A stretch of DNA of 64,000 nt from Hymenopellis radicata (GCA_015501595.1 JADNRX010000093.1:62001-126000); one strand, 5' to 3'. Shown: positions 20,394-31,739, counted from the stretch's first letter. The notes: generated by a model not told the origin, from the sequence alone. Program-made: numbers and translations.

Positions 20394-21130
20394 GATATTC
20401 GATGTCAATATTGGTATTTCTGTGTGTACTCTACATCCTGTAAAATACAATCTACTTTATCTTCTGTGTGTCCGATGATATTTCAAGAAGCGAACAGCGG
20501 CCTTCGCCGCTATTCACTTCTTGATGTACGCTCGCTGGAGAAAGGAACCATCTAGACGAGACGGTTGTCAAAGTCCTCGTCACCCATGTGAGTATCACCG
20601 GCGGTGGCCTTGACCGTACCAGCATCCTTGCATGAGGATCATGTTGAGCTTCCGCGCAAGGAAGGGAGTAATACTACTGTGCCTGGCCCTTGTGCATACT
20701 ATCTTGGGCTCTACAGAAAATGAATTAGCCACCACAACGACTCTGATGCAGTTAAACGCACTCATCGAAACTGCAGCAGTCGGGATGGCAACCTGTCCTT
20801 CCACCCCAAGTGCAAACAGGTGAAAACTCAAACTTGGAAATCAACACTCTGGAAGGAAAGGACACGTCAGCGCCGTTCCCAGCAGGAAAGATTGCATTGA
20901 AACTTACTCAACTATCGCCTTCATTTCCATCACCGCCATCGTCTTCCCGATACACCCGGGAGGTTATGCCCATCTTTGAATAGTTTAACGGCCGGCCGGA
21001 CTACAAGGCTCTCAAGGACATGCAATCGCTCGACACTGTTATGTGCGCGTTAACAGTCTCGGTCCTCGTTTCCTCCCATCTGATCTCCTTGCAGCATGGA
21101 ATCCCAGCGCATCCCAAGACGGACTACATC
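20394..21130. other. Intergenic stretch
   Basis: Short open frames only. It may contain the decayed downstream part of the lipin-like remnant, but no lipin catalytic motif (DXDXT) was found on either strand. Confidence 0.35.
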
Positions 21131-21138
21131 GACGGCGC

Positions 21139-21760
21139 TCATACCAAAAGGGACACTGTTCTACATCCCCATCCGCGTCGTGAACATGTTGACGACGATC
21201 TGGGAGAGGATGCGGAACAGTTCAATTCGATGCGGTAGACGGATGCAGAAATGGCCGGGAAAGGGAGGATGTTGACATGGCATCCGACAGTGCGCAACAC
21301 CTCGTCGGCGCGTTCATTCAATTCCCTCTCAGCAAGATCCTCCTCCTTAGGTGTTTGGGATATCTGTCCTTGCAGTTCTTGCGGTTCTTGTTTGACATCT
21401 GATGTCGATGACGCATCGAGATCGAGAAAAGTCAGGCTCGACTTTATCTGTTTTGGCCTCCTCGTTGTCTTCCGTTGCCTGCGACAAGAGGTAATTAGGT
21501 CGTCGGGAACGTCGTCCTTGGTCTCGAATATGAAGAAGGCCTCGGCAGCTTCATTAATTTCATATTGAAAGGGATCGGATGACCGTTGACCAAGACGGTG
21601 ACCTACCAACAGTCAGTTTAACAGTACATTAGGCAGATATACACGTACCTTCTTCTCTGAAGGCCTCAGGACCTGCCATTTTCCAAACCGAACGTGAAAG
21701 GGCGAACAAGCTAGTTCCATCCCGCCGTTGTCCCTGGCCGCTGTATAACGATGACATCGA
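21139..21760 (-). pseudogene. Lipin N-terminal fragment (phosphatidate phosphatase family)
   Basis: The minus strand reads RDNGGMELACSPFHVRFGKW then QVLRPSEKK, an intron (GTACGT to GGTAG), and after it FQYEINEAAEAFFIFETKDD then VPDDLITS. This is the N-LIP pattern of Pah1/Ned1/lipin enzymes, which dephosphorylate phosphatidate at the ER and nuclear envelope. The following RKTTRRPKQ and SSLTFLDLDASS continue plausibly to ADEVLRTVGCHVNI, then coding similarity stops. The HAD catalytic half is absent, and upstream the first N-LIP residues were not found. It looks like a truncated duplicate. Confidence 0.65.
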
Positions 21761-21828
21761 TGGCGCCCGTCAACGTGGAAGGGTTTATTGGCGGCAGCTC
21801 CTTGTAGTATTGGTACAGGGCACTAATA

Positions 21829-22093
21829 CTGTAGAGATTCAATCAATTCGTCGGTCACAGGTCACCGACGACCCGAAATCGACGAAATGTCACACGGGTC
21901 ACAGGTCGCATCGCAATCTGACGATTCCAGTAGCTGAAAAAGGGCAAAAAAATCATCCGAAATCATCCAAATTGGGGTAATTTGATGAAATTTTTTGCTC
22001 CGGTCACAGCACCTTCGGCGCCGCGACGAAATCAAAATTTCGTCGCGGCGGTCACACGTCACATGGGGTGACGAATTGAACGAATCTCTACAG
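21829..22093. mobile_element. TA-flanked MITE, 265 bp
   Basis: The ends CTGTAGAGATTC and GAATCTCTACAG are exact complements and sit between TA dinucleotides (21827-21828, 22094-22095). Inside are TCACAGGTCACC near the left end, its counterpart GGTCACACGTCAC on the right, and a 13-bp hairpin GCCGCGACGAAAT/ATTTCGTCGCGGC with a CAAA loop. The TA duplication fits the Tc1/mariner group; there is no coding capacity. Confidence 0.82.
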
Positions 22094-23282
22094 TAGCATT
22101 GACGGCAAAGGTAATTCATGGTAGTGAGGAGACGGACAAAACTGGCCAAGCACGTGTTAGAAGACGCGACTCGTCGAGGGCACACACATGAATGGCGTAC
22201 ATTTTCTTGACGGATACTGTGAGAGATCACGACAAACATTGCTCCAAGTCTCAATAATACATGGTCTCGTACACGGTCTTCTGCATCTCCAGACCGTCGT
22301 CCACTTTGTGTCCACGGACCCATCTGCACCGTCGTGCTCATGATCAGTTCCGGGTTGACATCCGTCACCTTGTGCAGATTGAGAAGCGGTGCGCCCAATG
22401 CGGCTTCGTCCTCGCCGCCGAATTAAGAGCAGAGAACGCCAATTGACGAATCGTCTATTGAGTATGATCAGCCCCAATATATGCATTCGCGGTCCTCGAA
22501 GCACTCACCAAATCACAGAGACTTTATCGCGTACTCGCGTCCATAGACCGTAGATGGTCCTTCGAACCGTGACTATCCATCTCCCTCTCCATAGCACCGA
22601 CTGCAGCGATATGACCATCCTCGGAGGGTGGCGGACGGTACAAGACTTCACGCACAAGATAGGCGACAGCGTAACTGCCAGTCCCTAAACAACGAACAAC
22701 TTCAAACTCCTGAGCAGGCTCGTCAAGGACGGAGATGGTAGAGGCTCTTTTGGAGTGATCAAAACAAGGCGTATGAAGTCGCCCCGCAGCTGGGCGCCAT
22801 GGCCGATCAAATCGCCGGACAAAGAACGTCGTCTAAAAGCGGACGTTAAGGACAAGCGTCGTGAGCTGGGGGGGTTTGAGGAACTGAAATTGATGCTTGG
22901 CGGGAAGAAATATAAGGGTTCGTGGCAGGGAGGTGACGGTTGGGGGATGAAGGAGAATTAGGATAGAGGACGGCGGTAGACCAGTGCCCTGGGGACGGGG
23001 TACAGCATCCTTGGAGAGGCTGGTCAAGGAGGAGGGAAAGTAGGATTGATCATTACGGCTATTGTTGCGACTGTCGGGGCTGTGGTAGCTGGCATAGTCC
23101 TTGGCGAGGACCCTTGTGGACGACGATATCGGGCGAAGAACTGGAGATTGTTTACTGGTCTCCGTGCCAGTACTGATCGGCTGCTCGACAACGTACGCTT
23201 AGCGACCTACGAAACAAAATAAATGTCAGCGAAAATCGGAGACCGTGGCCCATTGAACACTTGCTTTGTGTTGATAATAGTT
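22094..23282. other. Gene-poor stretch with weak coding remnants
   Basis: On the minus strand at about 22290-22400 the translation APLLNLHKVTDVNPELIM and STTVQMGP looks protein-like but is followed by frame breaks. On the plus strand 22755-22961 is Lys/Arg rich (ELGGFEELKLMLGGKKYK). Neither could be assigned. Confidence 0.35.
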
Positions 23283-23794
23283 TCAACCCAATATCATGCT
23301 GTAGCTCTGCGTGAAGCCTGAGTATCTGACTGCCAACCCAGCACTGGTCTCTGGAAGTAGGCTCAAGGTCGGCCCGCTGTCGACAGAGGCGCGGTGCTGG
23401 GGCGGCGGGCCGACACGATTCGCGCTGAGCTCCGTATATCGACAGTTGAAAATCGTGATAAATCTAGGAAGAATTATAAGGACATGGTCACCAAACCGGA
23501 TGTCGACGTACTTGGACTTGCGCCGGCTGAGCTCGAAGTCGCTGTCAACGTCGAAAACATCGGCAATCCAGACCGCCTCTCTCTCGGTCTCTCCTTGAGC
23601 TTTGAGGTTCGTGAGCTCCATCTTGAACCATTCGTGGCCCCAGTCTGTAACGTTTTGTTGTTCTTCCAGTGGCAGTTGACCGTCGACGGCGGAAGTGGTG
23701 CGGGGGTTGAGGACCAAACTTCAAAGAAGAAAATAAGCGCGGGATGGCTTGAGCGCAGGTGAGCGGCGGCGACAGAGAGAGCTGGTTCGGACAC
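23283..23794 (-). CDS. Hypothetical protein fragment
   Basis: The best frame reads TTSAVDGQLPLEEQQNV, DWGHEWFKMELTNLKAQ and WIADVFDVDSDFELSRRKS, with mixed polarity typical of a globular protein. Upstream, SEPALSVAAAHLRSSHPALI may belong to the first exon, joined by an intron near 23726. The 3' end is ill-defined. Family unknown. Confidence 0.35.
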
Positions 23795-23838
23795 GACCGG
23801 AGATGATGAAGGACTGGTAGACTAAGGTTAGGGTTCTC

Positions 23839-23888
23839 TTGGCTTGATTTCGACAGACTACGTCACTAGTCCGTCGAAATCAAGCCAA
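23839..23888. repeat. 22-bp stem hairpin
   Basis: Arm TTGGCTTGATTTCGAC plus GACTA pairs with TAGTC plus GTCGAAATCAAGCCAA. There is a single A/C mismatch and a 6-base loop CGTCAC. It lies about 170 bp beyond the 3' end of the Crypton gene. Confidence 0.85.
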
Positions 23889-23959
23889 AATTTGCCTGCC
23901 TACTGGGCGCGCGGAATATTGCGGAACGCCCGCTGCACTCTCCAGGATGGAAGATGAGG

Positions 23960-24008
23960 TTACTAAGCCGGGGTTATCTTGCAATAGAAGATAACCCCGG
24001 CTTAGTAA
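23960..24008. repeat. Perfect 21-bp hairpin
   Basis: TTACTAAGCCGGGGTTATC plus TT and its exact complement flank a 7-base loop GCAATAG. It is the second of two hairpins next to the 3' end of the Crypton gene. Confidence 0.9.
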
Positions 24009-24052
24009 GATCAGCTACGAATGGTACTTTCGACCGTCAATCTCGCGTTAAT

Positions 24053-27000
24053 TCAGTAGAAAAATGCATAACATTTACGATATACGATGAGCATGTATAA
24101 TAACATCGTCCACCTTGATCTTGCACTTGTCCTTTGCCTTTGCTTCGCTCTCCTTCTTCGGCTCTTGCAGAGCGCAATGAAATTCTTCGCCGTCGGGTAC
24201 TTCTTGGTCGGCACGTAATGCTCCTTCAGAAAGGCTAGCGCACGTTCAGCATTCCAGCCTTCCAGGCGACGAGTTTCCTGATCAAATCCACCACCTTCAA
24301 GCGCTTCGACATCTCGGTTCTCATCCTTGCTTGTGCCTTCCGCCACTCAGTACCCCAGGTCTTTTCGAGGTTTTCAACTGAGAGTTGTCCATCAATTCCC
24401 TCTGTGAACTCTCTCCAGATATCGAGGACGGACAGGATTAGACCATTCGGCGGTAGATAGAATTCGTAATGGGGGATCCATAGCTTCGTGGTTCATTCCA
24501 GGTAAAACTGTGTTTTCGAAGCTGACACGGTTTGTATAGGGACTGGACTCGAGGACCGCAATATGGTCAAGCTGGGCATTGCGAGTGCCGTGATTGATAG
24601 AGTTGAGGCTAAATACTGCGGAGGAGTAGGCCTCACCAGAACGACTGAGAGTATCAGTTAACTCGGAGGTTCCAACGAGACCTTGCGAAGGAGAGGGCGA
24701 GTGGAGAGCGAGACCGGATGCGGCGGCATGTTCTGCAACCCGGGACGTGTTTGGTTATCAACCGATAAGGTGGGAGACTCCGTCATGATGTTTGACAGAG
24801 TGGTAGTCTTGAATGGAACCTGCCGGATGTCAAAGACTGATCATAATCATGATAAGCAGACCTACTTTTTGACGTTTGGAAGTCGCTCCTTGAGGTTCTT
24901 CTTCTCGTACGCGCTTCGTCTTTGAAATGTTGCCCCTACTAGTCCCCAGATGCTCCGAAATCATCTGCATTGTTTCCTCGAGATGCTTGACTTGCGCGCG
25001 CAGCGTAGTTGTTTCTGTGGTGTACGTCCCCATGGTACCATGCAACATGCTGGCAATCTCCTGCGGTAACTTCTCAAGCTGAGTGCGAGATAACAGTTCC
25101 GCTTCTTTCAGAACTCGACGGGACTCCATAGCAAAGGAACGAAAAGGTAAACCATCAAATGGCGCAAACTGCCATACAGGGCATTTGGGGTACTTGAAAA
25201 AGAGGACAGCAGCGTCCTGCATAATGACCGTACGCAGAAATGTGAGGAGTTTGAGGAAAAGGCGAAGTCGGTGATCGTCACCACGTTCAGGACCATACGT
25301 CGCTTTTTGTACATCGAGCTTATGCAGCTCGGTCTCGATCCAGGGGAAGAGTAGGCTTGAAAGTGAGGATGGGACATCTGAAGTTGAGATTAGAATAGAG
25401 TAACCGTGTTAGATACACTACACACCAAGTTTTCCGCGTGGCAGGTTGTACGAGTTGTGATTTCCTCCGTTCCAACCCGCCATAGCAAGAATCACATCAA
25501 CATGGAGAGACTGCATGTACCGTGGAGCAGAACCAGCGTTCATAGTCGTCCACTGCCCGAGTTTTATGATACCCTCATGTGATGCTCCGGCGTACATAGC
25601 AGTCTCGCCAACGTAATGTCGACCGGCATGTGTGACATTCTTGAGCTTGAGCCCAGCATCTTCGTGGATTGCTTTTGTGCGCTTCAAATGAGCTAGATAC
25701 ACCTGTTAGTTCGGCAGCGGTTTGCCAAAGGAAAGAGACTTACTGTCATACGACAACGGCTCATAGTCGGAGTTGCCACCTCGAAAGAGGTGTAATCCAT
25801 GCCATTTACGGCGTCCAAACGCTCCAAAGTTAGGTTCGACAGAAAAGTTGGGTGCCGGCCTTTTGAGAAGGTGATATTCGGCGAAAAAGTGAAAGCCCAA
25901 TCCTCCGATACAACAGATCTCAGGAATTCGGTGGCGAATGGAACCATGGCGTTCCAAATTTCCATCGGTATTCGTCTTGCCCTGGTTGGCGATGAAAATT
26001 ACACACTGTAAGACAAGAATCAGTGAAGGAGGAATATTGAGAGAGCAAGATTCATACCGGAGCATAAACATCATATCCTTGATCAATAAGACGGAGCTGA
26101 TAGAGCTCCAGATCCGACAGCTGCAGTATACGTGAACTGTCTCCTCGAAATGCCGTTGCGCACGAAAGCAAGATCATCTCGCGATCACGCAATGCTGTCG
26201 CGAGCTTCTGTGGTGTCAGAGACTGTGGTGTCGCATCATTCTCAAATGCACGTATTGGACGCATCGATATGCGGATGAGTTCCTCGTCCTTGTAAGTAGC
26301 TAAATTGAAACATTAGAAGAGCATTCATCTGACTTCTGCAAGTACGAACCCTCGGTCATGCCATGCGCTTTCATTTCGTGCGAGTCCTCAACCCGTTTTG
26401 GGCGTTCTGCACGAGCCTGTTTCTCGAAGATCTTGATTCGAGGATCTGAGCGCAGTGATATCTTGGCCTCGGGACAGTTGTAGTATTCTGGTCGATGTTG
26501 GTTCTTCTTCCGAAAATCCTCGAGAGCATTGATAATTTGTTCAATTGTTTTGTCGCCAATCGAGCTGTCTTCGATTTCTTGACCAGTAAACGCTTTACGC
26601 TGTACGACAGTGAGCAATCATTACTAATAGTCGAAACATAGCATACCCTTTTTCGTTCAGTCTCGTGCTTGAGAAACACTGCGGCGCGAGCTACAGTGAC
26701 TGGCTCAGCAGGAAGAGTAGCCTCCCCATTTTCGATGCACATCTGTTGAAACTTCGGCCAGTAATCAAAGTAGCTCTTTACATGACGCGCATACGTCCCA
26801 TCTGTTGTCTTGTTCTGTCCCATTGTTTTCTGAATGTCGAGGCGTGTATTGTGAGTCCGAAGCTCAAGAGCAGCGTGAGCATCCAGAGCAGGGGAAGAAG
26901 CGAGGCTACTATGCAATTGTGCATCGGTATTTGTGTTGACTGCTGCTGAAGCGTCCGAGGCTGGATTCGATGATGGTGTAATGGAGGAAGTAGACGTGTT

Positions 27001-27343
27001 CGCATTGAGGAAGTAGACGCGTTCACCATTAATCGCAGGAATTGGAAGTATCAGTAGTGGGAGGGGCATAGGAGAGAGGGTCCTGCTCGAAAGCATACCC
27101 TGAGGAAGACTCCGCAACGCGACTCGGAAGAGAGGATGTGCCTGGAAGTTGAAACTCCCAGTCGTCGGGAAGGGATGTCATAAGTCCAAGTTTGAGAGCC
27201 TTGGATAGAGAGGGTATTGGGGGATCTGTCGGGGTATACAAAGCCTGAAAATGGATGCCCTTTTGAATAGCATTGTCGTTGTGGACACAGTGCGCGGCCG
27301 GTGCGCCGTCCATTGTTTGACAGATAATCTGTGTAGCAAGCAC
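24053..27343 (-). CDS. Crypton tyrosine recombinase with GCR1_C-like domain
   Basis: This is a multi-exon gene for a Crypton transposase, which integrates DNA by a tyrosine-recombinase reaction. The start is near MDGAPAAHCVHNDN (27313). DGTYARHVKSYFDYWPKF is the SAM-like core-binding start. AFRGDSSRILQLSDLEL holds the first catalytic Arg. CCIGGLGFHFFAEYHLL follows. NVTHAGRHYVGE holds the His and second Arg, and SAPRYMQSL the Tyr nucleophile. The C-terminal NGLILSVLDIWREF plus VENLEKTWGTEWRK matches the GCR1_C DNA-binding domain usual in fungal Cryptons. Introns include GTATGC..TACAG near 26599-26646 and GTTCGT..TTTAG near 26301-26350. The last exon needs a frame change around AWK/GWNAERALAFL, so the end is uncertain. 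It may still be nearly intact. Confidence 0.85.
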
Positions 27344-27620
27344 TGTTGTCAGACAATAGACTCAAAGAAAACAAAGAAACTGCGCACACTGAGGATGTTG
27401 AAATTCCAATTCACGGTCCACAATCCACAACACAACCAAGCGGGATCTTGACGTCGAAGCAATGCACACAGCAGTATGAGGAAAAAGTAGCTTGAATTTT
27501 GGCGTAAGATAGTGAGTAAGGTAAGGTAGATAGTGAATCGCGGTGTGAGGAAGAGGTATGGAATATCTGGCGCGTGAAGCCGCCATGGCGACTCGGGGTC
27601 CACCATGCACAACTCGCGTC
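24053..27620 (-). mobile_element. Crypton DNA transposon (limits approximate)
   Basis: Inferred from the recombinase gene. Cryptons lack inverted ends and leave only very short direct repeats, so I cannot fix the borders. The two hairpins at 23839-24008 could lie just inside or outside the 3' end. Confidence 0.6.
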
Positions 27621-28130
27621 GATGGTGTAAGTGATCGAAAGACCGGCGTGGGAGAACAATGGTCGCCGGTTACCTTTTTGGGCGAACAAAAGCAAACCAA
27701 CTCATACTGGAGTGGAAACGTTTCCGAGGCCAAGGGGAAACGTTACCACCGCCGTTACTGCACCAGGTGGTAATACCCATATATGAACTACCTACCTAGA
27801 GACAATACAGCAATGGCTTGATGGCGCGTGAGTAAGTATGATCTACCAGATCGGGTAACCGCGAATAGCCATGTGGCCTATGTAATGCTCGGGTCCTTGA
27901 TGAACGCGTCTTGATCTTACACCATCATCGTTGAAGCAGAATGCGCTTCGACGCGATATCGGTACCTCTCTTTTAATATGACTTCAGTTTCTCTCAGCAT
28001 ATGTGCTCTCACTTGTGTACTTGAAATGTTTCTTTGGTGACTGCCGGTGAATTCGGCTGGCATGTTGATTTCTGTCCTCATGTTTGGCTACTAACCTTGA
28101 CAACGTCTTGTACACATTCCAGTATGCGAG
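27621..28130. other. Intergenic stretch
   Basis: It includes an inverted GGAAACGTTTCC/GGAAACGTTACC motif at 27715-27750, and GGGTAACCGCGAATAG at 27854, which recurs near 8500. No gene was seen. Confidence 0.35.
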
Positions 28131-28199
28131 CACGATGTTGAGAATCACTGTGAGTCACTGATCTCTTACTTGAGTCAGTCCCGCAATATTTTTATAGGG

Positions 28200-28784
28200 G
28201 AAACTCGGTCGTTTCCTCACGAAACAGCTTGAGCGCTTGGATCCGGATTCCGGACACTGGACAGACCACGAACTCGGAATCTACGACGTCTGTCGACTCG
28301 TCTGTGGCGACAGCAAATAGGAACATTCTTGACTCTCTTCTTCCAATCTATGATGCTTCTGGTAAGTGTGATTGACTGAAGATCATACAAGTAGCTAGTA
28401 CTAATTCTATCTCAGGCCATGTCATTGGTTATACTTACCTTGCCTCCATCCGCGACCCAGGAAGCAGCGGATATACCTTGTTCTTCCCGTTCCTCTTATG
28501 GATCACGCAAAGCGGACCATTTGGAGGAAGCAACGGAGAAATCGTCCACTGCGCGGTCCCGACCAGCGTCTCCAATATTCGAACGGGCAAAAGATGGAAC
28601 ATACATTCAGATTCAATGTATTGTGAAGTCTGGAACACGAGTCCTGAAACGGGTGCTCTCTGACGACGAGTCGGATACCCGTAAATCGGATTCTGAGCAT
28701 CGTCGTGTCAAGAAGCGGCGGCGTGGCGCTGTCTCATCTTCCCGGGTTGGAAGGTCTCTGAAACGCGCATTGTCAAGCTCGTAG
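28200..28784 (+). CDS. Hypothetical protein with basic Ser/Arg-rich C-terminus
   Basis: Exon-like pieces include GKLGRFLTKQLERLDP and DSGHWTDHELGIYDVCRL after an acceptor at about 28199. A later exon (from about 28419) reads SLVILTLPPSATQEAADIP, TARSRPASPIFERAKDGTY and RVLKRVLSDDESDTRKSD. It ends EHRRVKKRRRGAVSSSRV and stop 28782-28784. The KKRRR cluster looks like a nuclear signal. No family was recognised. The zinc-finger-like segment starting near 28950 may belong to the same gene. Confidence 0.4.
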
Positions 28785-28950
28785 TCCTGCAGCAGCGACT
28801 CCGACACCAACCACCATCGCTCAAAGTAAGCCCGGCACACTCGTCATGTCTCCTTTTCAAAAAAAATAACTTGAAGAACCTTCCAGCGACGATCCGGACA
28901 GTAGCGCATCCGTTGATGAGCCTCATTGCTCTAGAAAGCACCGTACCTCG

Positions 28951-29575
28951 TTGTCTTCGCGACCCACCTCATGCGACCCCATCCATCTGAACTTCCACTC
29001 TCGTCCTAACATTAAACATGATGCCAAATCCAAAGTCCCCGATCCTCCGCCTTCGACCAAATTTTCGGGCGGTGACAACGAGCCTACAAACTCAGCACTT
29101 CTGTATATGAAGAGCGCAAACCTGGAGGACGTGGGACGGCACCTTCACACTCCACATTACACACGACATGTTTGAGAAGACGAAGTGCCTCATGATGCAT
29201 TGGCCGTGTACTGTTATGGGCGGGGATCCAGGCCATTGCAAGACAGCTTCGACTTGGCAAGAGGCTAAGAAGTCTACCAGCAAATGCCTCGGGTACCTCA
29301 AGTGCACAAACGACGAGTGCCAAGTCCTTGTCCGTCCACACACAACAACATCTTCGCGTGTGCACCAGCTGGAGAAAGCAAGTATCTGTGGGGCGCCTTT
29401 GAGGCACATTCAGTGCACCGGAGGCGACGACGGAAAGTATATTGTCGCCATCACTCACACATGGAGTGGTGGTGTACGGTTCATCAACAGCGGATTCCAT
29501 CGTCATCCTCGCCACTCACCAGCTTCATTCGGACTCAAAAGCGGAGTTGACATTCAAGAAGTTGGTTTACGAAAA
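28951..29575 (+). CDS. Cys/His zinc-finger-like protein (WRKY-GCM1/FLYWCH-like, transposon-associated)
   Basis: The recognisable part is KKSTSKCLGYLKCTNDEC, then VLVRPHTTT, CGAPLRHIQC, and TWSGGVRFINSGFHRHPRH. The spaced Cys pairs followed by SGG(V)xFxNSGxHxHPR match a zinc-binding segment that I know from repeated agaricomycete proteins related to GCM/FLYWCH-type transposon domains. It lacks the rest of such proteins and ends at a stop near 29575, 13 bases before the palindromic element. It may be a truncated copy. Confidence 0.5.
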
Positions 29576-29587
29576 TGATCACGCCAG

Positions 29588-30592
29588 TATCTTGGTCAAA
29601 ATGGCAAAATATTACGACCCGCTACACATGAGCATTTAACCGCATGTCAGAGCTTTTTGGGCAAGTTGTCACTCCCCACAGTCATTAATTCATTCACCAC
29701 CGCGTGTCAGAGTCGCCACCGCGTGTGTGAGACAGTGAGAGCGCGTGTCAGATCTTAGGCGGTCACCGGTTCGAATCCTCCCTATGTCATATTAATATCC
29801 CTATTTCTGGCCGATTTTTAAGTTATTTAGAGTCTCTAGATAATAGAAACCATAATAACCACCCTTCTTATAAGTTTTAGCGCCATCAAGGGGCCACAAG
29901 GTGTCTGTTTTCTGTGTGGCGCAATTAGTCATGTCACGTGACCCGGGATCTTGGGGCAGTTACTCCGGTAACTTGTTTGGTGGATGAAAAGCACATGTTG
30001 GGCAGACCAGGGCAAGAGGGGTCATTGCACTGAGGATTTCCGAGCTCTTGACCTGTCAATGACTCCACTTTGGAAGGCAGATCATAGATGTGAGATGGCA
30101 GATTATTTAGTACCTACAGTAAGTAGTACAGCATGTATCCCTTCTGCCCTAAGAGAATCCCTGGTATTAGTATGTGGCACTCGGGTTCCATTGTTGGGAC
30201 AGGCTTGTATTCACAAAGAACTATAGCACTAAACAAGTTACCGGAGTAACGATCCCGGGTCATGTGATACGACTAATTGCGCCACACAGGAAACAGACAC
30301 CTTGTGGCCCCTTGATGGCGCTAAAACTTATAAGAAGGGTGGTTATTATGGTTTCTATTATCTAGAGACTCTAAATAACTTAAAAATCGGCCAGAAATAG
30401 GGATATTAATATGACATAGGGAGGATTCGAACCGGTGACCGCCTAAGATCTGACACGCGCTCTCACTGTCTCACACACGCGGTGGCGACTCTGACACGCG
30501 GTGGTGAATGAATTAATGACTGTGGGGAGCGACAACTTGCCCAAAAAGCTCTGACACGCGGCTAAATAATATTTTGCCATTTTGACCAAGAT
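29588..30592. mobile_element. Near-perfect palindromic (foldback) element with tRNA-like arms
   Basis: Two inverted arms (about 29588-29978 and 30231-30592) flank a 252-bp unique centre. The arms differ by only a few substitutions, a 20-base stretch near 29616 and an 8-base stretch near 29951. A 7-bp direct repeat ACGCCAG lies at 29581-29587 and 30593-30599 and may be a target duplication. Each arm carries GGTTCGAATCC, a perfect pol III B-box (29768-29778 and, inverted, 30423-30433), preceded by TCAGATCTTAGGCGGTCACC as in the 3' part of a tRNA. No protein is encoded. The class is unknown. Confidence 0.85.
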
Positions 30593-30599
30593 ACGCCAG

Positions 30600-30860
30600 C
30601 GCCTTGAAGTTGCTCACTGGACTTCCACGGCTCGGCGGTACATATGATCCCTCTGTTGCGACGATTGCACCTCCTCTCCTTAATGCTGGACGGGTCAACG
30701 AACACTTCAACTTCTAGCGTCGCATATGCAAAAGGCTGATTCATCTCTCGACTTCCGTTCAGCCTGCGAGTCGGCAATGGGAGCAGATACTTGCCCTACT
30801 GAAACTACATTGGCAGGAGAAACATGCTTTGTGCCTGTCGACATTGACTTGGAGGCGATT
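30600..30860 (-). pseudogene. Unassigned coding-like fragment
   Basis: Minus-strand frames read EMNQPFAYATLEVEVFVD and GGAIVATEGSYVPPSRG, mildly protein-like. It abuts the palindrome and could be the right-hand part of a gene that the element entered. Confidence 0.22.
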
Positions 30861-30866
30861 CAAATA

Positions 30867-31247
30867 CTGTAGTATTTCAACCATAGGTTCACAGGGTGTG
30901 ACCTGTGACCTCGTGAACTTGTTTGGTGGGATGTTCACAGCGGATACACCACTGTGACCTACTGAAAATAAGTTCACTAAATTCTTCAATGGCAGGGTTA
31001 TTTCACAGGTTTTAGGCTGAATCTTAGTATAATTAGAGAAAAATGTGCTCTGCTAGACCTAAAATACACCAAAAAGGAGAAAAATCCTATAAAAACTGCC
31101 ACCAAGCTCAATTTGAGAGCAAAAGTCCGATTTGTGACCAATTTGGGGCAAGTTCACAGCTAAAAAAAACTAGTGACCTGCTTATGTAACAGGTTCATTT
31201 TTCGAGCTCGTGACCTGTGACGTGAACCTACGGTTGAAATACGACAG
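30867..31247. mobile_element. TA-flanked MITE, 381 bp
   Basis: The ends read CTGTAGTATTTCAACCATAG and, on the other strand, CTGTCGTATTTCAACCGTAG, and are flanked by TA (30865-30866, 31248-31249). The subterminal TGACCTGTGACCTCG is mirrored as TCACAGGTCACGAG. The TCACAGGTCAC motif is shared with the MITE at 21829. Non-coding, AT-rich centre. Confidence 0.82.
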
Positions 31248-31739
31248 TACTGTAGGACCGTACGTTTACTCACCCAAAGGCTGCACGTATTTCTGATAAA
31301 TTATAACCGCCAATGGGGTCTTGACTCCGGTCATCATCAAGACGGATGGTTGCTTTTTACCATCAGAATTGTGTCCATCGAGGTATGTATTTGATTTGCT
31401 TCAATGCCTTACTTGAAGTCTGATGTGGACTCGAGTCTTGTCCGCACTACATTGATTTCAGGAAAGCGGACGACACTTCTTCACCTCGAAAAGGGCAAGT
31501 CTCAGGTCGGAAGCATCGACGAAGTCGAAAGACAAGGAAATGAGCTAAGTAGATCATGGCTGCAGACCTCATAGCACACCGTACATTGGGACAGTGTATT
31601 AGATATTGATATACACTCTAGATATAACCTTTAAGCTGGTGTTTCTAATGAAACCTCACTTCCAACTCAGAGCCCCAGAAGTTACGACCGAATCGACAGC
31701 TGATCGACAGACTCGGAGTGTAACGCCCTTGTCACGCCG

